Shown here piece by piece: positions 22,616 through 32,970 of a stretch of DNA of 64,000 nucleotides. A program made the position numbers and the translations under genes. The stretch comes from Nymphaea colorata (taxonomy: Eukaryota > Streptophyta > Magnoliopsida > Nymphaeales > Nymphaeaceae). The stretch is from the NCBI RefSeq assembly GCF_008831285.2, contig NC_045149.1:19483035-19547034 (forward strand). The letters run 5' to 3'. The notes under the pieces are model-generated. The model saw only the letters and a program-made list of their open reading frames with translations. It had not been told where the DNA came from and searched no databases. The number at the start of each line of letters is the position of its first letter. Positions within the stretch are counted from its first letter, which is position 1.

Positions 22616-24109
22616 TTATCGCCTTGCAGTCACTCTCTTTCTCTGTTTGAAGCTTCAAATCGCTCTGAAGCTTGTGCTTCTATTATGCCTCAATTGGCGG
22701 GCGTGGTGATAACGTATTTGAAGGAATTACATGAGAATTCTCACGCCCCAATAAGGTGAAATTAAGACATTTATTTCGCTCTGCTGGAATTATCGAACCT
22801 TGTGGAAGTACTCTAAATAAAACTAACAAATTCACACGGGAAGGACTAATAAGGAATACATTGATGTCGAGAAAACCTCTAATGGAAACTACTCTTTACA
22901 TAGTTTCCCTTTATATTGAACTTTCTTAAAGGAGAATGGGGATGAAATTGATTGCATTCATGGCGGGATCATTGCAACTAATATCCTGTTTCACCAAATC
23001 CCATTTGAATCCGACTGACAGTGTAGTTACTGGATCTGATATCTGATCTTGGGAGGGTTCAATCTAAGACCTACTCAGGCCCATGTCCAATTCAAGCAAA
23101 GGATCCATCCTCAGTTCCCTTCCCTGAACTGCTTCACCTGAAATAACAGTAACCTATCCTCGAATTCAGTTTGTACCCTGGAACTGGCCTCAACTCTTCT
23201 CAGGATGGTCATTATATAGCTGAAACCAATCATCTCTACCTCTTGAAATGCTACAGTCCCTGCCAATTAAGGAATATGTGTCCTAATTACTTGTTGGACT
23301 GTACGTTGTTTGTTAAAATTTGGCTCTAAGCCTCTAACTTTAACTGCAGTAGCGCGATCCAGTAGCTAATTTGAGTTCTAGAAGAAGTTAGGACTAAGAA
23401 CAGCTAGAAGTATCACATATGGTATGTAAAAACCTACAAAATAGGAACTTCTACAGCAACCGAACCAGAGAAATAGCGTTAGTTATTTCTCTGTGTGATG
23501 TACTCTAACAGGCCATATAGTCGGCTTTGGTTGTAACTTATAAAGGTCTGAGGATATACAATTAATGATTAATGCAATGGAATTTAGAAGTCAATGACCA
23601 AATTCTATTAAGATGATCGTTATAGAGTCAAATCAGTGCTCGGGTACACCAACTGTGGGCATAGACTTATATTCAATGTCTATAATATTATTTGGTTTCA
23701 GTTTAAAAACCAGATTTGGGTTTGGATGTTAATTTTTGGGTCGGATTTGGATTGTGAATTCAGATTTTGGATCCACATATGGTGTGGATCTTTTTATTTG
23801 GATTTGAATTCGAAACTAATATACAGATATCCTAGAAAATATGAATTTGGTAAAGTATATTTCTGATTCGTCCGTTGGCATCCCCATTTAGCAAGGGATT
23901 TCTCCGAATCAAAATGGGATGTTAATTTGTGAATAAATTAAATGTCAGAAATGACGACGACCATTTCCTTCCAACCAAAATGACAAACATAAGATTTCTT
24001 CAAAAGCTGCGTAGCCACAATCTTTTTCTTCCACAAGAAACAGGATGCCTCCTCTATTTAGCGGTCATATTACGGAAGCCTAGAGCTAAAGACAGAAGGA
24101 GAGAGACAG
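22616..24109. other. shared upstream region of the two defensin-like genes
   Basis: 1.5 kb separate the two start codons. A weak TATA-like TATTTA lies at 24055-24060, 50 bases before the right-hand start. The middle (about 23690-23830) holds tttggat/ggatttg-rich repeat-like sequence. No gene is seen. Confidence 0.5.
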
Positions 24110-24467
24110 ATGGCAATTCCAACGATGCAGACGGCATTGCTGGTGCTCATGGTGGTAGGACTCATCTTCTGTCCAGGTGGGGAGTGACTGCATTCCACTC
24201 TTCTTGACTGAATTCGTCTGCGTTGTCTTGAACTTTTTCATGTTCATGGAATTCACGCATCGACTCTTTTCCCTTCTCATCATTTTTATACTGACTTCAG
24301 CTGAAGGTACTCCTCTGAATCCAGAGAAATGGCTGTACTGTGTCAGGCCATGCAGCAGCATTCCTGACTGCAACTCTTACTGCAAGTCTCAAGGTTTTGC
24401 ACAAGGAGGCGGCTCGTGTGTGCCACCCGGCAAAGCAGCAGCGCCTGAGTGCTGCTGCCACAACTAA
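24110..24467 (+). CDS. defensin-like cysteine-rich secreted peptide, two exons
   Basis: Exon 1 is 24110-24176 and exon 2 is 24301-24467, with a 124-base GT-AG intron in phase 1 (acceptor ctgacttcag). The product is 77 residues. The first 22 residues are a signal peptide (MAIPTMQTALLVLMVVGLIF). The mature peptide has eight cysteines spaced C-x3-C-x5-C-x3-C-x11-C-x10-CCC, including CVRPCSSIPDCNSYC and ending CCCHN. The spacing of the first four cysteines, the CCC end, and the intron position and phase all match the gene at 22257-22615, so the two are paralogues. Loop lengths after the fourth cysteine are each two residues longer here. Defence or signalling are both possible roles. Reading through the intron gives a longer open frame without a signal peptide, which I reject. 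Confidence 0.87.
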
Positions 24468-26301
24468 TCAATCAGAAAGCAAGCTTACGATCACATGGAA
24501 TTGCCAGTCTGACCAAGCGACTGCCAATCGTGGAAGTAGAATTCTGTAAAATTCATGTTCCTCATAAACAATCCGCTCAAGAAAGTTTAGGCTTCTCATG
24601 TATTCTTCGGGAACAAATGGTCTGTTCAGACAATTTTGAAAATGAAATGGGAGGTTTCTTTTAGTATAGTTGCAGTATCTTAATCATCCAAATGGTGGGG
24701 AGGTCGTTGTCAGTAAACTTACATCTTTAAGGACATTTTACATCGTGGCCTCATTCTGCCATCCTCAATGCAATAAATTACAGTTTGCTCATAATGAGGA
24801 GTACCCATTGTCAAAACGGTCTCTGCAGATTAAAGATTTTTCCTTTTTTCTGAACATAATGAAGCAGCTTATATAGTCTGAAAATGAAATTCATAATAAA
24901 ATTCAGAAAACAAGGATCATATTCCCTCATAAAGCAGATAATTGAAGAATCGTGAATGGAATTCGACTTCAAGATGATGATGACAGATATCTTAGTTCAT
25001 TCGTCTATCCTACTTGGCTTGAAATGAAATTCATTGTACAAAAGTTGAACAAACATTAAACTGCCAAATAATGTCGCTAGTCTTTTCTTCTTATGCAAAC
25101 AGAGATGCACATTTTGACCTTCTTCAACTTCACATCTTTTGAATCCAACATATAGGGCCAGCAGGTGGTTGATGTTCCTGAAACTGGAACAACTGCTTGA
25201 GGAAAGCGTTATTCCTCATCCCGTTAGTTGCGTGATTGGTTTATTGGACAAGTTAATACGTTGATACCATTAACTTGTTTCGCTTTGCTTCCAATGGAAT
25301 GTCAACGGTCAGCAAGATCTAAAACCAAATCCATTGATTCAATGAGCAGAATCCCGATCAAGCTCATTCAAAATATACCGTCTAGGTGACTCAATTCATG
25401 GATTCAGTTCCAAAACTTCAAATCCGAACTGAGACTAAGGTTCAATCTCAAACGTGACTATGCTTGAAGTATGTTCTTGTCAAATATTCCTCTTACCCGT
25501 CCAAAGTACGGAGCAGGTTACCATTAATACCATTCGGTTGCAGTCTGCTTAACTTTTGCAGCAGTTTCTATCTTGTGTTTTTCGTTTTTCTTCCTCTTTC
25601 TCATTTGATGCTGATCTTGCTGGGGAGACTATATTTGTCTTTGCACGAAGCATGAAGACATCAAAAATTAAAACGTCTTTTCGTTTTCTTTCTAAATTTA
25701 GCTAATGTAAGTATGATCTTTGCATTTGATTTGAAGACGGTCCGATGGTATGGAATCTACCATGTAAACGGCGTATTAGCAGTTAACATACAATTGAAAT
25801 GTTGAAATGCAGTTCGAGCAGATCGAATCTTGGTTTCTTCTCTTTTTTCTTTATTCTTTTACATAGAAGGCAAAATAAAAGATCCGATTCGTATTTTCAA
25901 GTATTGATAGAATTCTAATTCGCCTCTGCATGATATCTACTGGTCTGACAACAAAATTGAACTGTAATAATTGAGAGAGTTACATTGTAAATTTTGACAG
26001 ACGGAACACTGATAGATATTTCTATGGATTGTTATGTGTGCCTAATCCGTGTGCGACTCTCGAGTGGGCTCGTAGTTTTTGCTCACAATCTAAGGTTGCT
26101 GTTCTTTCTGGATCATTTGATCCACCCTCTAGACAACAGTGATCTGCAGAGGCAGGTGCCTTCTTGTGCAGGTGAACACAAGTCTATGGCCCGACTGGAG
26201 TTAGACTTGAGTTATCGTCTGCGGCCACACCAGTTCTGTGAAAATAAGAGGTCCCCTGACCCCTCAAGCTAATAACTTGGGAAACTAACTTGTTTACAGA
26301 T

Positions 26302-26425
26302 TATGTTGATTACTGGGAAATATTATCGTCTATAAGGAACTGAGATATTGCTTTGGTTAGATTAGACTTCAATTTTGCCCATATTTCTGGTTCTAGGATT
26401 GACCCTCCTAGTTCATTGCAAATGA
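26302..26425 (+). repeat. dispersed repeat, copy related to 29385-29495
   Basis: Both copies share, in order, gaaa(c)taacttnttta, ggaaat(c/a)tta, aggaa(c/t)tgaga, attgctttgg(t/a)tagatta and ttctagga(t/g)tgac. Divergence is about 20-25% by eye. Confidence 0.5.
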
Positions 26426-26635
26426 GCAGATCCAAGTTATTTGGACTTTCACCGGACCTCATAATTGGCAAACTTTCCAAGTTGGCTTGGGAATCGCCCG
26501 TGAAACACTCCAAAAATTTAATCTCGCATTGAACATTACAAGGGATTTTTAATGGCTCCTAAATGAGGTTGTTCAATAGTTAGTTGTTCTGGCTTATAGT
26601 CTTTTTCATGTTAGAACTGAAATTGTTAGGGGTGG

Positions 26636-26830
26636 GTTGTGATCTGTCAAACTAGAGTCTTGATCCTGAGAGTAGGTGAGGTCATTATAGTGGTATCAAA
26701 GCACGGCTCAACATTTAGACCACGTGTGTGTGTTAAGGGAGTGGGTTGTAACACGCAAAAAAAAAAGTCTTAAAGATTGTGAGGGATCTTCAAGAGCTTA
26801 TAAAAAGGATTGTTAAATAATTGGTTGTCA
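26636..26830 (+). repeat. dispersed repeat, copy related to 63703-63870
   Basis: Shared words include gattgtgagggatcttcaag / aattgtgagagatttttaag, agagcttataa, attggttgtca, and gggttgtgatctgtcaaac / gggttgcaatccgtcaaac. The two blocks occur in opposite order in the two copies, as expected if they are parts of an LTR-type or tandemly arranged element. Confidence 0.5.
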
Positions 26831-26859
26831 TAGTTTTTATCCTTTTTCGGGCTGAAACC

Positions 26860-27240
26860 GAAATTGGAGCCCAAGTTCGAATCAGCATTGTTGATTTACA
26901 TTATGATTATTTTAAAACTCAATCGAGTAATCTATTGGCACCAGATAGACCATTAACTACTTTTGATCGACATTTCCATTGGTTTCTATCTTTTTTTTTG
27001 GTTAAAACTGAAACTTCTATGGAACGGGTTGGGGTCGGCTAGACTTGGGCCTAAGTTCGATTCAGCTGTAGTGATTATTTTTAAAACTCAACCAAGTAGA
27101 CAAGTCAACTCACTAAGTTGATCTACCTATGTAAGTTCCATTCATGGGTTTACCAACTATGCTTTAAGCCTTTAACTTGATCCCTAAATCTACTGGTACC
27201 AGATAGACCATTAACAACTTTTGATCGACATTCCCATCTC
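26860..27240 (+). repeat. internally repeated segment
   Basis: Two related stretches, about 26860-26975 and 27040-27235, share cccaagttcgaatcag / cctaagttcgattcag, aaaactcaa(t/c)c, and accagatagaccattaac followed by acttttgatcgacatt. Confidence 0.55.
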
Positions 27241-27833
27241 AATTTGAATATTAGATTTTGAGATAAAAATTCTTCTCCCATACCCATGGGTGCTCGTTTA
27301 TCTCCTGAACAATGACCAGATATCACCAAGTTGTGACAAAATTAGAAACTCCTTTTGCTTCTTCTCGAACCAGTTTCCACTCTCCCGCTGGTTTCATTAA
27401 TGTAAGAATTGTTTGCAGCAAAAAGAAAAAAACTAATTTTCACCTTAAATCTTCACAGCCGACTCCCTCACACCCCACAACACAACCTATGCAAAAATAT
27501 AAAAGTTTGCAGCCCTAGACAACCAAATGGAATATTCATGCATACAGGTGACATTATTTTGATATTCTATTTGTTTTGGTCATAATATTTTCTGTTTCCC
27601 ACATTAGATTAATTTGGAGCTTGTTTGATTCACTCTATTAGAGCGGTCACAGAAATAATCCATTTTCATAATGGGAAAGAGACCCAAAGGTTAGAAGTTC
27701 AGTTCTAGTTTCAACTGCCGTTCTTAAGAGAAAAGATCAAGAGATAGGCGGTGAACAAATCTTCTAATTATTTTATACTTCAGAGGTTTAAGAGATGATT
27801 TAGTGGTAGAACAGACAATCGGCCGTACAAAAT

Positions 27834-27850
27834 TTGAACTGAGAAAATTG
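27834..27850 (-). terminator. snRNA 3' box of the U5 gene
   Basis: On the minus strand CA, eight bases, then AGTTCAA fit the plant snRNA 3'-end signal CA(N)3-10AGTNNAA exactly. It starts four bases past the last stem of the U5 RNA. Confidence 0.8.
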
Positions 27851-27853
27851 ATA

Positions 27854-27985
27854 GGGATTTCCTCTGAGAAGAGAAAAGACCCTCCAAAAATATGCGTATG
27901 CCGCATTAAGTGACGAGCACACGGTATTCTTTAGTAAAAGGCGAAAGAATAGTTCGCTCTGTGCTCACCACGCGGCTGCGTGAAT
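27854..27985 (-). ncRNA. U5: U5 spliceosomal snRNA
   Basis: Read on the minus strand, the invariant U5 loop 1 (GCCTTTTACTA, 27942-27932) sits on an ATTCTTT/AAAGAAT stem. Below it a longer stem pairs GGTGAGCAC with GTGCTCGTCAC. An Sm-protein site ATATTTTTGG follows at 27893-27884. A 3' stem-loop closes the RNA: GGG, TTTTCTCT, loop TCTC, AGAGGAAA, CCC. Loop 1 of U5 aligns the two exon ends in the spliceosome during both splicing steps. The gene has a TATA-like box and an upstream element at 28008-28063 and a perfect 3' box at 27834-27850, so it should be active. The exact 5' end is uncertain by a few bases; 27985 is placed by analogy with the TATA-to-start distance of the U2 gene. Length is about 132 nt, slightly above other plant U5 RNAs I know of. 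Confidence 0.9.
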
Positions 27986-28007
27986 CGTACCATCCACCCC
28001 CCAAGTC

Positions 28008-28063
28008 CCTTTTATTGACGTCTGCCAGCTCCCTTGGGTACGATCAAAGAACGATACAGGACT
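28008..28063 (-). promoter_or_regulatory. U5 snRNA promoter: TATA-like box and upstream element
   Basis: On the minus strand AGTCCTGTATCG (28063-28052) lies 36 bases before ATAAAAGG (28015-28008), which is about 25 bases before the RNA start. The classic plant snRNA upstream element is RTCCCACATCG; here the central CAC is TGT. The U2 gene has the identical 12-mer at nearly identical spacing. The spacing is that of Pol II-type plant snRNA genes (about four helical turns), not the shorter Pol III type. Confidence 0.78.
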
Positions 28064-28690
28064 AAACTTACAACGACAGTCCCCGCCTCTCTTTCCGCCG
28101 CTAAAGAGCGAAGCAATTTCTGTTCGCTTCCTTCTTCCCGTCATCAGATCGGGTCTCTTTGCCCAGACGAATCTCGAGCCTAGTTGATACTGCATCCGAG
28201 TACTGCCTTCTTGGGTATGTGCATGATCTGCCTGGTGGTTTGGATTTGATCTGGAAGTTAAATGGACTACTCTACCCAAACATGGATCCCAGAGCCCGAA
28301 ACCAGGTTGCGTTTACCAACTTGGTTTTGAACTCTATGCAAATTTTGAACCAGGACATTCCCAAGAACATTGCGCGACTCAATTCTAAGCTGATTTTTCT
28401 GATTTCGACTACACCCCTCTATTTGTTTCTCTTGTTTCCCCCCTAAACCTGAAATCTCTCCATCTAATTTTCCTCTACATCATTCTCGAACCAAGCACAA
28501 CTTCCCTTACAGCTGAAGGGCCAACTGAACAAATGTCATAGTAACAAAACTATTTTACTCAGTTCACAATTAATTCAGAGATGATTTATTTGGGAAGACA
28601 CGAATGCGTTGGAAACTAGCTTCGAAACAAGGAAAGGACGAAGCTCGACCGCTTGGGAGAAGTCGCCAAAACTTGAGTTAGATATTGGTA

Positions 28691-28890
28691 GGGGGTGCGC
28701 CTGGCCCGAGCAGTAGTGCAACGCAAGGGCGACGCCCGAAGAGGCCCCGCTAGCAAGCTAGCGGTGGTGGCCAACCTCCCCCACAAAAAATTAATTTAAT
28801 ATCGTGTGGTCACATGGACCACGTATCAGATATTAAACTGATAAGAACAGATACTACACTTGATCTTAGCCAAAAGGCCGAGAAAGGTAT
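28691..28890 (-). ncRNA. U2: U2 spliceosomal snRNA
   Basis: The minus strand starts ATACCTTTCTCGGCCTTTTG, the conserved 5' end of U2. It carries the branch-site pairing sequence GTAGTA (near 28856), the stem IIa/IIb region ending CACACGATATT, the Sm site AATTTTTTG (about 28792-28784), stem III (CTAGCTTGCTAG), and stem-loop IV with the conserved loop TTGCACTACTGC. It ends CACCCCC at 28691, giving 200 nt. U2 base-pairs with the intron branch site during spliceosome assembly. No position in the invariant 5' half looks altered, which argues for a working copy. The promoter elements lie at 28915-28969. The U5 gene lies about 0.7 kb downstream on the same strand. Confidence 0.95.
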
Positions 28891-28914
28891 GATTGTCACT
28901 GTCCCCTTTCCTCT

Positions 28915-28969
28915 CCTTTTATCGTCATCCCAGTGGCCTTCACTGCCCAGAATCTTGCGATACAGGACT
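28915..28969 (-). promoter_or_regulatory. U2 snRNA promoter: TATA-like box and upstream element
   Basis: On the minus strand AGTCCTGTATCG (28969-28958) is followed after 35 bases by ATAAAAGG (28922-28915), 25 bases from the U2 start. It has the same 12-mer and the same TATA-like octamer as the U5 gene, although the sequence between them differs. Confidence 0.8.
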
Positions 28970-30782
28970 AAAGAAAACGCTCCGCTATTGATGGTCCCAC
29001 ACTTAGCAGAGCGCCAGAGCCTTGGCATTTGGGGGCCGTTTGATATGGATCCTCCGGATCCAGATCCACCATATTTGTATGATGAAAGATCCAACTATGT
29101 TTCAAACGACTTGTTTATATGGTTTTCTTAAGCATAAGCACAACTCACAAGCGTCATTTCTGTCTCCCAACTCGGGAGATTGAGGTGAGATAATAGCTGT
29201 ATGAGATTCGGGGCCTGAAATTGGGTTTGGATCTTCAATTCTTGTTGGATTTCTTTCTAATTCTAGCTTGCAGATAGGATCCACTCATGAGGTTTGTAGA
29301 TAAGTGGGTAACACATTTAGTTTAGAAAACTCCGTAACTTGTTATTCTTCAAGATAAAAACTAATTGGAAAACTAACTTCTTTAGTGAGTGTCTTGATCA
29401 ATAGGAAATCTTATCTGTGAGGAATTGAGATTGCTTTGGATAGATTAGAGTCAAAGTTTGCTCATATGTCTTGTTCTAGGAGTGACTCGCCTCGATTCGT
29501 TAGAACTCGCTGCTTAAAAAAAATTCTACCCGCGTTGCTACCGTTACTTGTTTCTGATCAAAGTATGTGCATTGTTCATATCTTATAAAAATAAAAAAAT
29601 TAAAAAAAAAAAAAGTTTCTCCTCCTCAAAGGATGCCTGAGCATCTTGAAATGTGGGAGATGTGAGTCTCCCCAACGCCTGGCACGCCACCCTTACAGTT
29701 TTAGAGACGATATATATGTCGGCTGCACAATGTTTAGCCCTCTCAGGATCACAGTTGCCAAGACAGAACACTGCATACCAAGCTACTGCATCTATACAAC
29801 CTCACTGTTAACAGAGAGAAGAGTATCGTTTTGGATAATCCCGGGCATTAGACGCACACACTCACATATATAGAAGTCATCAAATACGAGTGCTTCCCCC
29901 CTTTTCTTTTTTTTTTAATGCAAGTTTGTCATGTTCGATGCTTCAAACGTTATAATCTCATTTTTGTGTTCAAATCAAATGTAACTCATAATCTTGATTT
30001 AGATTATAATGAAAATGACAAAATGTTTCCTCAAGAACAATCAGACATGGAAAAGGATTTCTGCTTGACAGATTGCCATGCAAAGAATTGCCTGCGGCAG
30101 AACTTTGCCTTAAATCAACCGGCCTCTAATGGTGTCTCTTCTTCTGGTAATATGCAAACTTGAGGCTTTACAGTTGGTGTAGCTTTACCAGTTCAATCTG
30201 TCAAATTCACCTTGGTATGCGTAGAAACTACGGACCGCCAATGCTATCTTTTTCCCATTTTTCAACTCTTGAATGTGCACTCCAAGAACAAATGTGCTTC
30301 TGGACTGCCGAGAATTTGTCCTTCTTATGCACTTTTTATTAAAAGTATTTGTGGCAACCACCTTCCTCATAATCATATTTACTAGCAGTGCTCAGAAGGA
30401 AGCATGACTGGGATCAGTATCATCTCTCCTGATCCTCCATCTGTTTCGTTGTTTCTGAAGACAGCCAGCTAATTGACATTATGATTTATAAGATTATCAT
30501 GCTGCGGGTGTGTAGTGGTACTCGGTGTTCAGTTTATCTTGATTGTCAGTGAGTATTACTCGAGTCGTCTTCAGCCTATCCTGATCTTCAGTCTTCATCA
30601 CCAACTTTTATTGTGTCGAAAGGACGAGGAAAGAAAAAACAATGAGAACATTGACTAACAAGCCAATGTAATTTAATTCAGTGGGTTTCCATGTCACAAA
30701 CTAACGTGCTTCTTAGTTCTTCCAAATGAGAAACAAGTTAGCGTGTTTCCAGCAGAGTGATCTTCCTCCTTCAATATCTTCA
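28970..30782. other. spacer between the U2 gene and the F-box pseudogene
   Basis: No gene is supported. It contains the repeat at 29385-29495 related to 26302-26425, and A/T-rich low-complexity tracts near 29580-29620. Confidence 0.5.
29385..29495 (+). repeat. dispersed repeat, copy related to 26302-26425
   Basis: See the partner copy for the shared words; this copy lacks the last third of the other. Confidence 0.5.
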
Positions 30783-31260
30783 TCAATGAAGTGAAATGTA
30801 GCAGTGGTCCACCCAGTCAATGAAGTCCCGCTTTGACGGCGCCTCCACATGATCATCACCATCACCCATCTCCGCTTCTCCGTTCTCTTGCTCTGTCAAA
30901 GCCCTTCCCACCGGTGACGCTGCTTCTACGTCATCGGCATACCTCCTTCGTCCGTCGCCGCTTCCTCCCTCCCGGTCTGCATCTCCTCCTCCCCATTTTG
31001 CGCCGGTGCTTCATCCTCATGGTCGTCGACGTGAAAGGAGGGAGGGGAGAAGGAAGGGTCATCGAATTGTTCGAAGAATTCAAGGTGGCGGTGGGAGGTC
31101 CAGAGGTAGAGCCAGCACCTGGACAGAACGCTCGTCCGGACGGCGTCTTTGAAACGGAGGAAGGAGAGGATGCGTTCGATGGCGGAGTCCGGCAGCATTT
31201 TGAAAATGGTCCTCTGCTGGAGCCATTCTCCCGCTCCCGCTCGTCCTGCCGCTCCGCCAC
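30783..31260 (-). pseudogene. F-box/LRR protein pseudogene, frameshifted and truncated
   Basis: Reading 31198-30926 gives an F-box: LPDSAIERILSFLRFKDAV, then RTSVLSRCWLYLWTSHRHLE. It is clearly related to the F-box of the gene at 34370-35877. The likely original N-terminus (MAERQDERERENGSS, from 31260) is in a different frame, one base out of step at the junction near 31198. After an acidic stretch the frame ends at a TAG near 30926, but a third frame continues (YADDVEAASPVG, then KRDFIDWVDHCYISLH) to a TGA at 30783. The FIDWVDHCYISLH segment corresponds to the FVAMVDRCLLLH segment that follows the F-box in the intact gene. Two frameshifts and loss of the LRR/FBD part indicate a pseudogene. 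A GT at the second junction could be a splice donor, but I find no downstream exon. Confidence 0.7.
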
Positions 31261-31599
31261 CGCGCTCTCGGAGAAGTGGGACTAAAAAATTACCCCAAAC
31301 TCTTCTTAGCTCTGGTTAAAGCCAGGCGGTCACAAAGTAAAAATTGCAGAAAAGGAAAATCCTTTTCTTTATCCCAATTAATGTGAGTGCAGTGAAGATA
31401 ACTCAAATTGTGAAAGAACTTAATTGGAGCAATGAGAATCTCAATTCATATTATCTGGTCCTTCCTCCTCTATGAAGGCAATCTGGTAGCGGGCGTGTGC
31501 AGAATCGTGATAGAGAAATTTGAGGGCAGGTACTTTCCTACTTCTTTTTCCAGCGGTAAACTATGCTTATTCAAACATAACTTAGTAACCCAAACTGTA

Positions 31600-31767
31600 T
31601 ATTGGATGCAGGTCCTTGCATTTCCTAAGACTGTATTGGATCAATTGGAGAAATGCATGAACCGCTTCTTGTGGGCAGAGGATAATGCAGGTGAAAGGAA
31701 GTGGCGCTTGGCATCTTGGAAGTCCCTCCGCCGTCCTAAATATGAGGGAGGAGTTGGATTTTGTTAA
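31600..31767 (+). mobile_element. LINE (non-LTR retrotransposon) ORF2 fragment
   Basis: The translation includes FPKTVLDQLEKCMNRFLW and RKWRLASWKSLRRPKYEGG. This matches the region just after the reverse transcriptase of plant LINE ORF2 (the 'IPK..D.LE...R.FLW' and 'W..VC.PK.EGGLG' pattern). It stops abruptly at an AT-rich insertion. Confidence 0.8.
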
Positions 31768-32437
31768 CTATATATATATATATATAAAACTTGTCATTTA
31801 ACAATAAAAAAGTTGTAAACTGACTTGAACACATGTATAATTCATGTTATCAAGTAATAACTGAGTTATAGTTTCTTTTTTTATAACAAGAAATTGGACA
31901 ACTAAGCTACTGCACCTACTCTGTATTGCATAGTTTAAAGAAGCAATGTGGCAAGAATCCAATGAAAACCAAGTTAATAAAAATCAGACATTAAGAACAA
32001 TATATTCAACATTTATAACTATCTAATGGTTAACAAACTCAATATGTTTGTTAATATTACGTAAAACTCAAAATCCAAAAGTAAAGAGTCCCATATCCTA
32101 AAAATTGAAATAAATACACCGTACTTATAAGTTAACTCTAATTAGCTTTAACTTTTCATTTGTAATAAGGAAATTTAGTAAATGAATAATATTTTTAAAT
32201 CACATATTTCAATAAGTTAGAAGATTCATATCAAAAATTAAGTAATCAAGTAATTAATAAATAAATCACATTGTTAATTACAAAAATACAAAATTTATTA
32301 CTAGGCTACACTGAGTCAAACGAGTTTTGGCCGAATCAAACCGAGTTGTTACCGAGTCATGGCCTAGTTTCAACAGGAAATGAGTCCCTCTACTATTTGA
32401 CCCGGTAGAAGGCAGAGCCAACGCGAGTTCTTAAACA
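31768..32437. other. AT-rich insertion splitting the LINE fragment
   Basis: About 670 AT-rich bases, starting with a short TA run, separate two pieces of LINE ORF2. No clear inverted or direct terminal repeats are seen, so it may be an insertion followed by decay, or filler at a deletion. Confidence 0.45.
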
Positions 32438-32970
32438 TTGGACAAGATGGAAGATAAAATGGTGTGGAAGTTGGGCAATGGCAGATCAATCAAATTATGG
32501 ATTGACAAATGGGGAGAGTTAATATTGGTGAACAGAATTAATGGAGCTCAGTGCAGCCGTATCATGGATAACCTTAATATCAGTGTAGCAGAAGCAAAGA
32601 TCAGAGGCATTGACATGGAGGAGAAATGTAAAATAGCAGGGATCGATCTTCAAATTGTCTGTAAAATGATCGGAGAGATCAACTAATTTGGAAAGCTAAT
32701 CCCTCCAAGCAACTGAAGGCAGGAATCGTTTGGAGTGCAATCAGGAAAATGGGCACTGAAGAAAAATGGAGACAGAAAGTATGGAGCAATAGAGCGCCGC
32801 CAGGGCGTGTTGGCTTTTGTATGAAGCAATTGAAGGCAAGATTCCATTGCTAGATAGAATTCAAAAATCTAGAATATCTATCAAAAATGTGTGCTGGTTG
32901 TGCGTGAAAGATGCGGAAAGTAACACTCGCCTATTTTTGAGGTGCAGTAGGACAGTGCAGAGTGGAACTA
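32438..32970 (+). mobile_element. LINE ORF2 C-terminal fragment
   Basis: VWKLGNGRSIKLWIDKWGE is the 'W.IG.G.SI..W.D.W' block near the C-terminus of plant LINE ORF2. After a stop at 32684 the related reading continues with further stops (WSNRAPPGRVGF, then CAGCA), ending with a remnant of the Cys-rich zf-RVT region. Decayed. Confidence 0.72.

Larger units (their letters stand above)
24468..27833. other. spacer with dispersed repeats
   Basis: No gene is supported in these 3.4 kb. Repeat segments with relatives elsewhere in the window lie at 26302-26425 (related to 29385-29495) and 26636-26830 (related to 63703-63870). An internally repeated stretch lies at 26860-27240. The segment near 26690 (agtggtatcaaagc) resembles a tRNA-Met primer-binding site of LTR retrotransposons, so some of this is probably old LTR-element sequence. 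Confidence 0.45.

Noticed and set aside
24177..24467. 96-codon open frame reading through the defensin-like gene's intron
   Set aside because: The first part is intron; the spliced version gives a proper signal peptide and the family's usual intron position.
28993..29004. GGTCCCACACTT, close to the canonical plant snRNA USE, on the plus strand
   Set aside because: It faces away from the U2 gene and has no TATA box or snRNA at the right distance on the plus strand.
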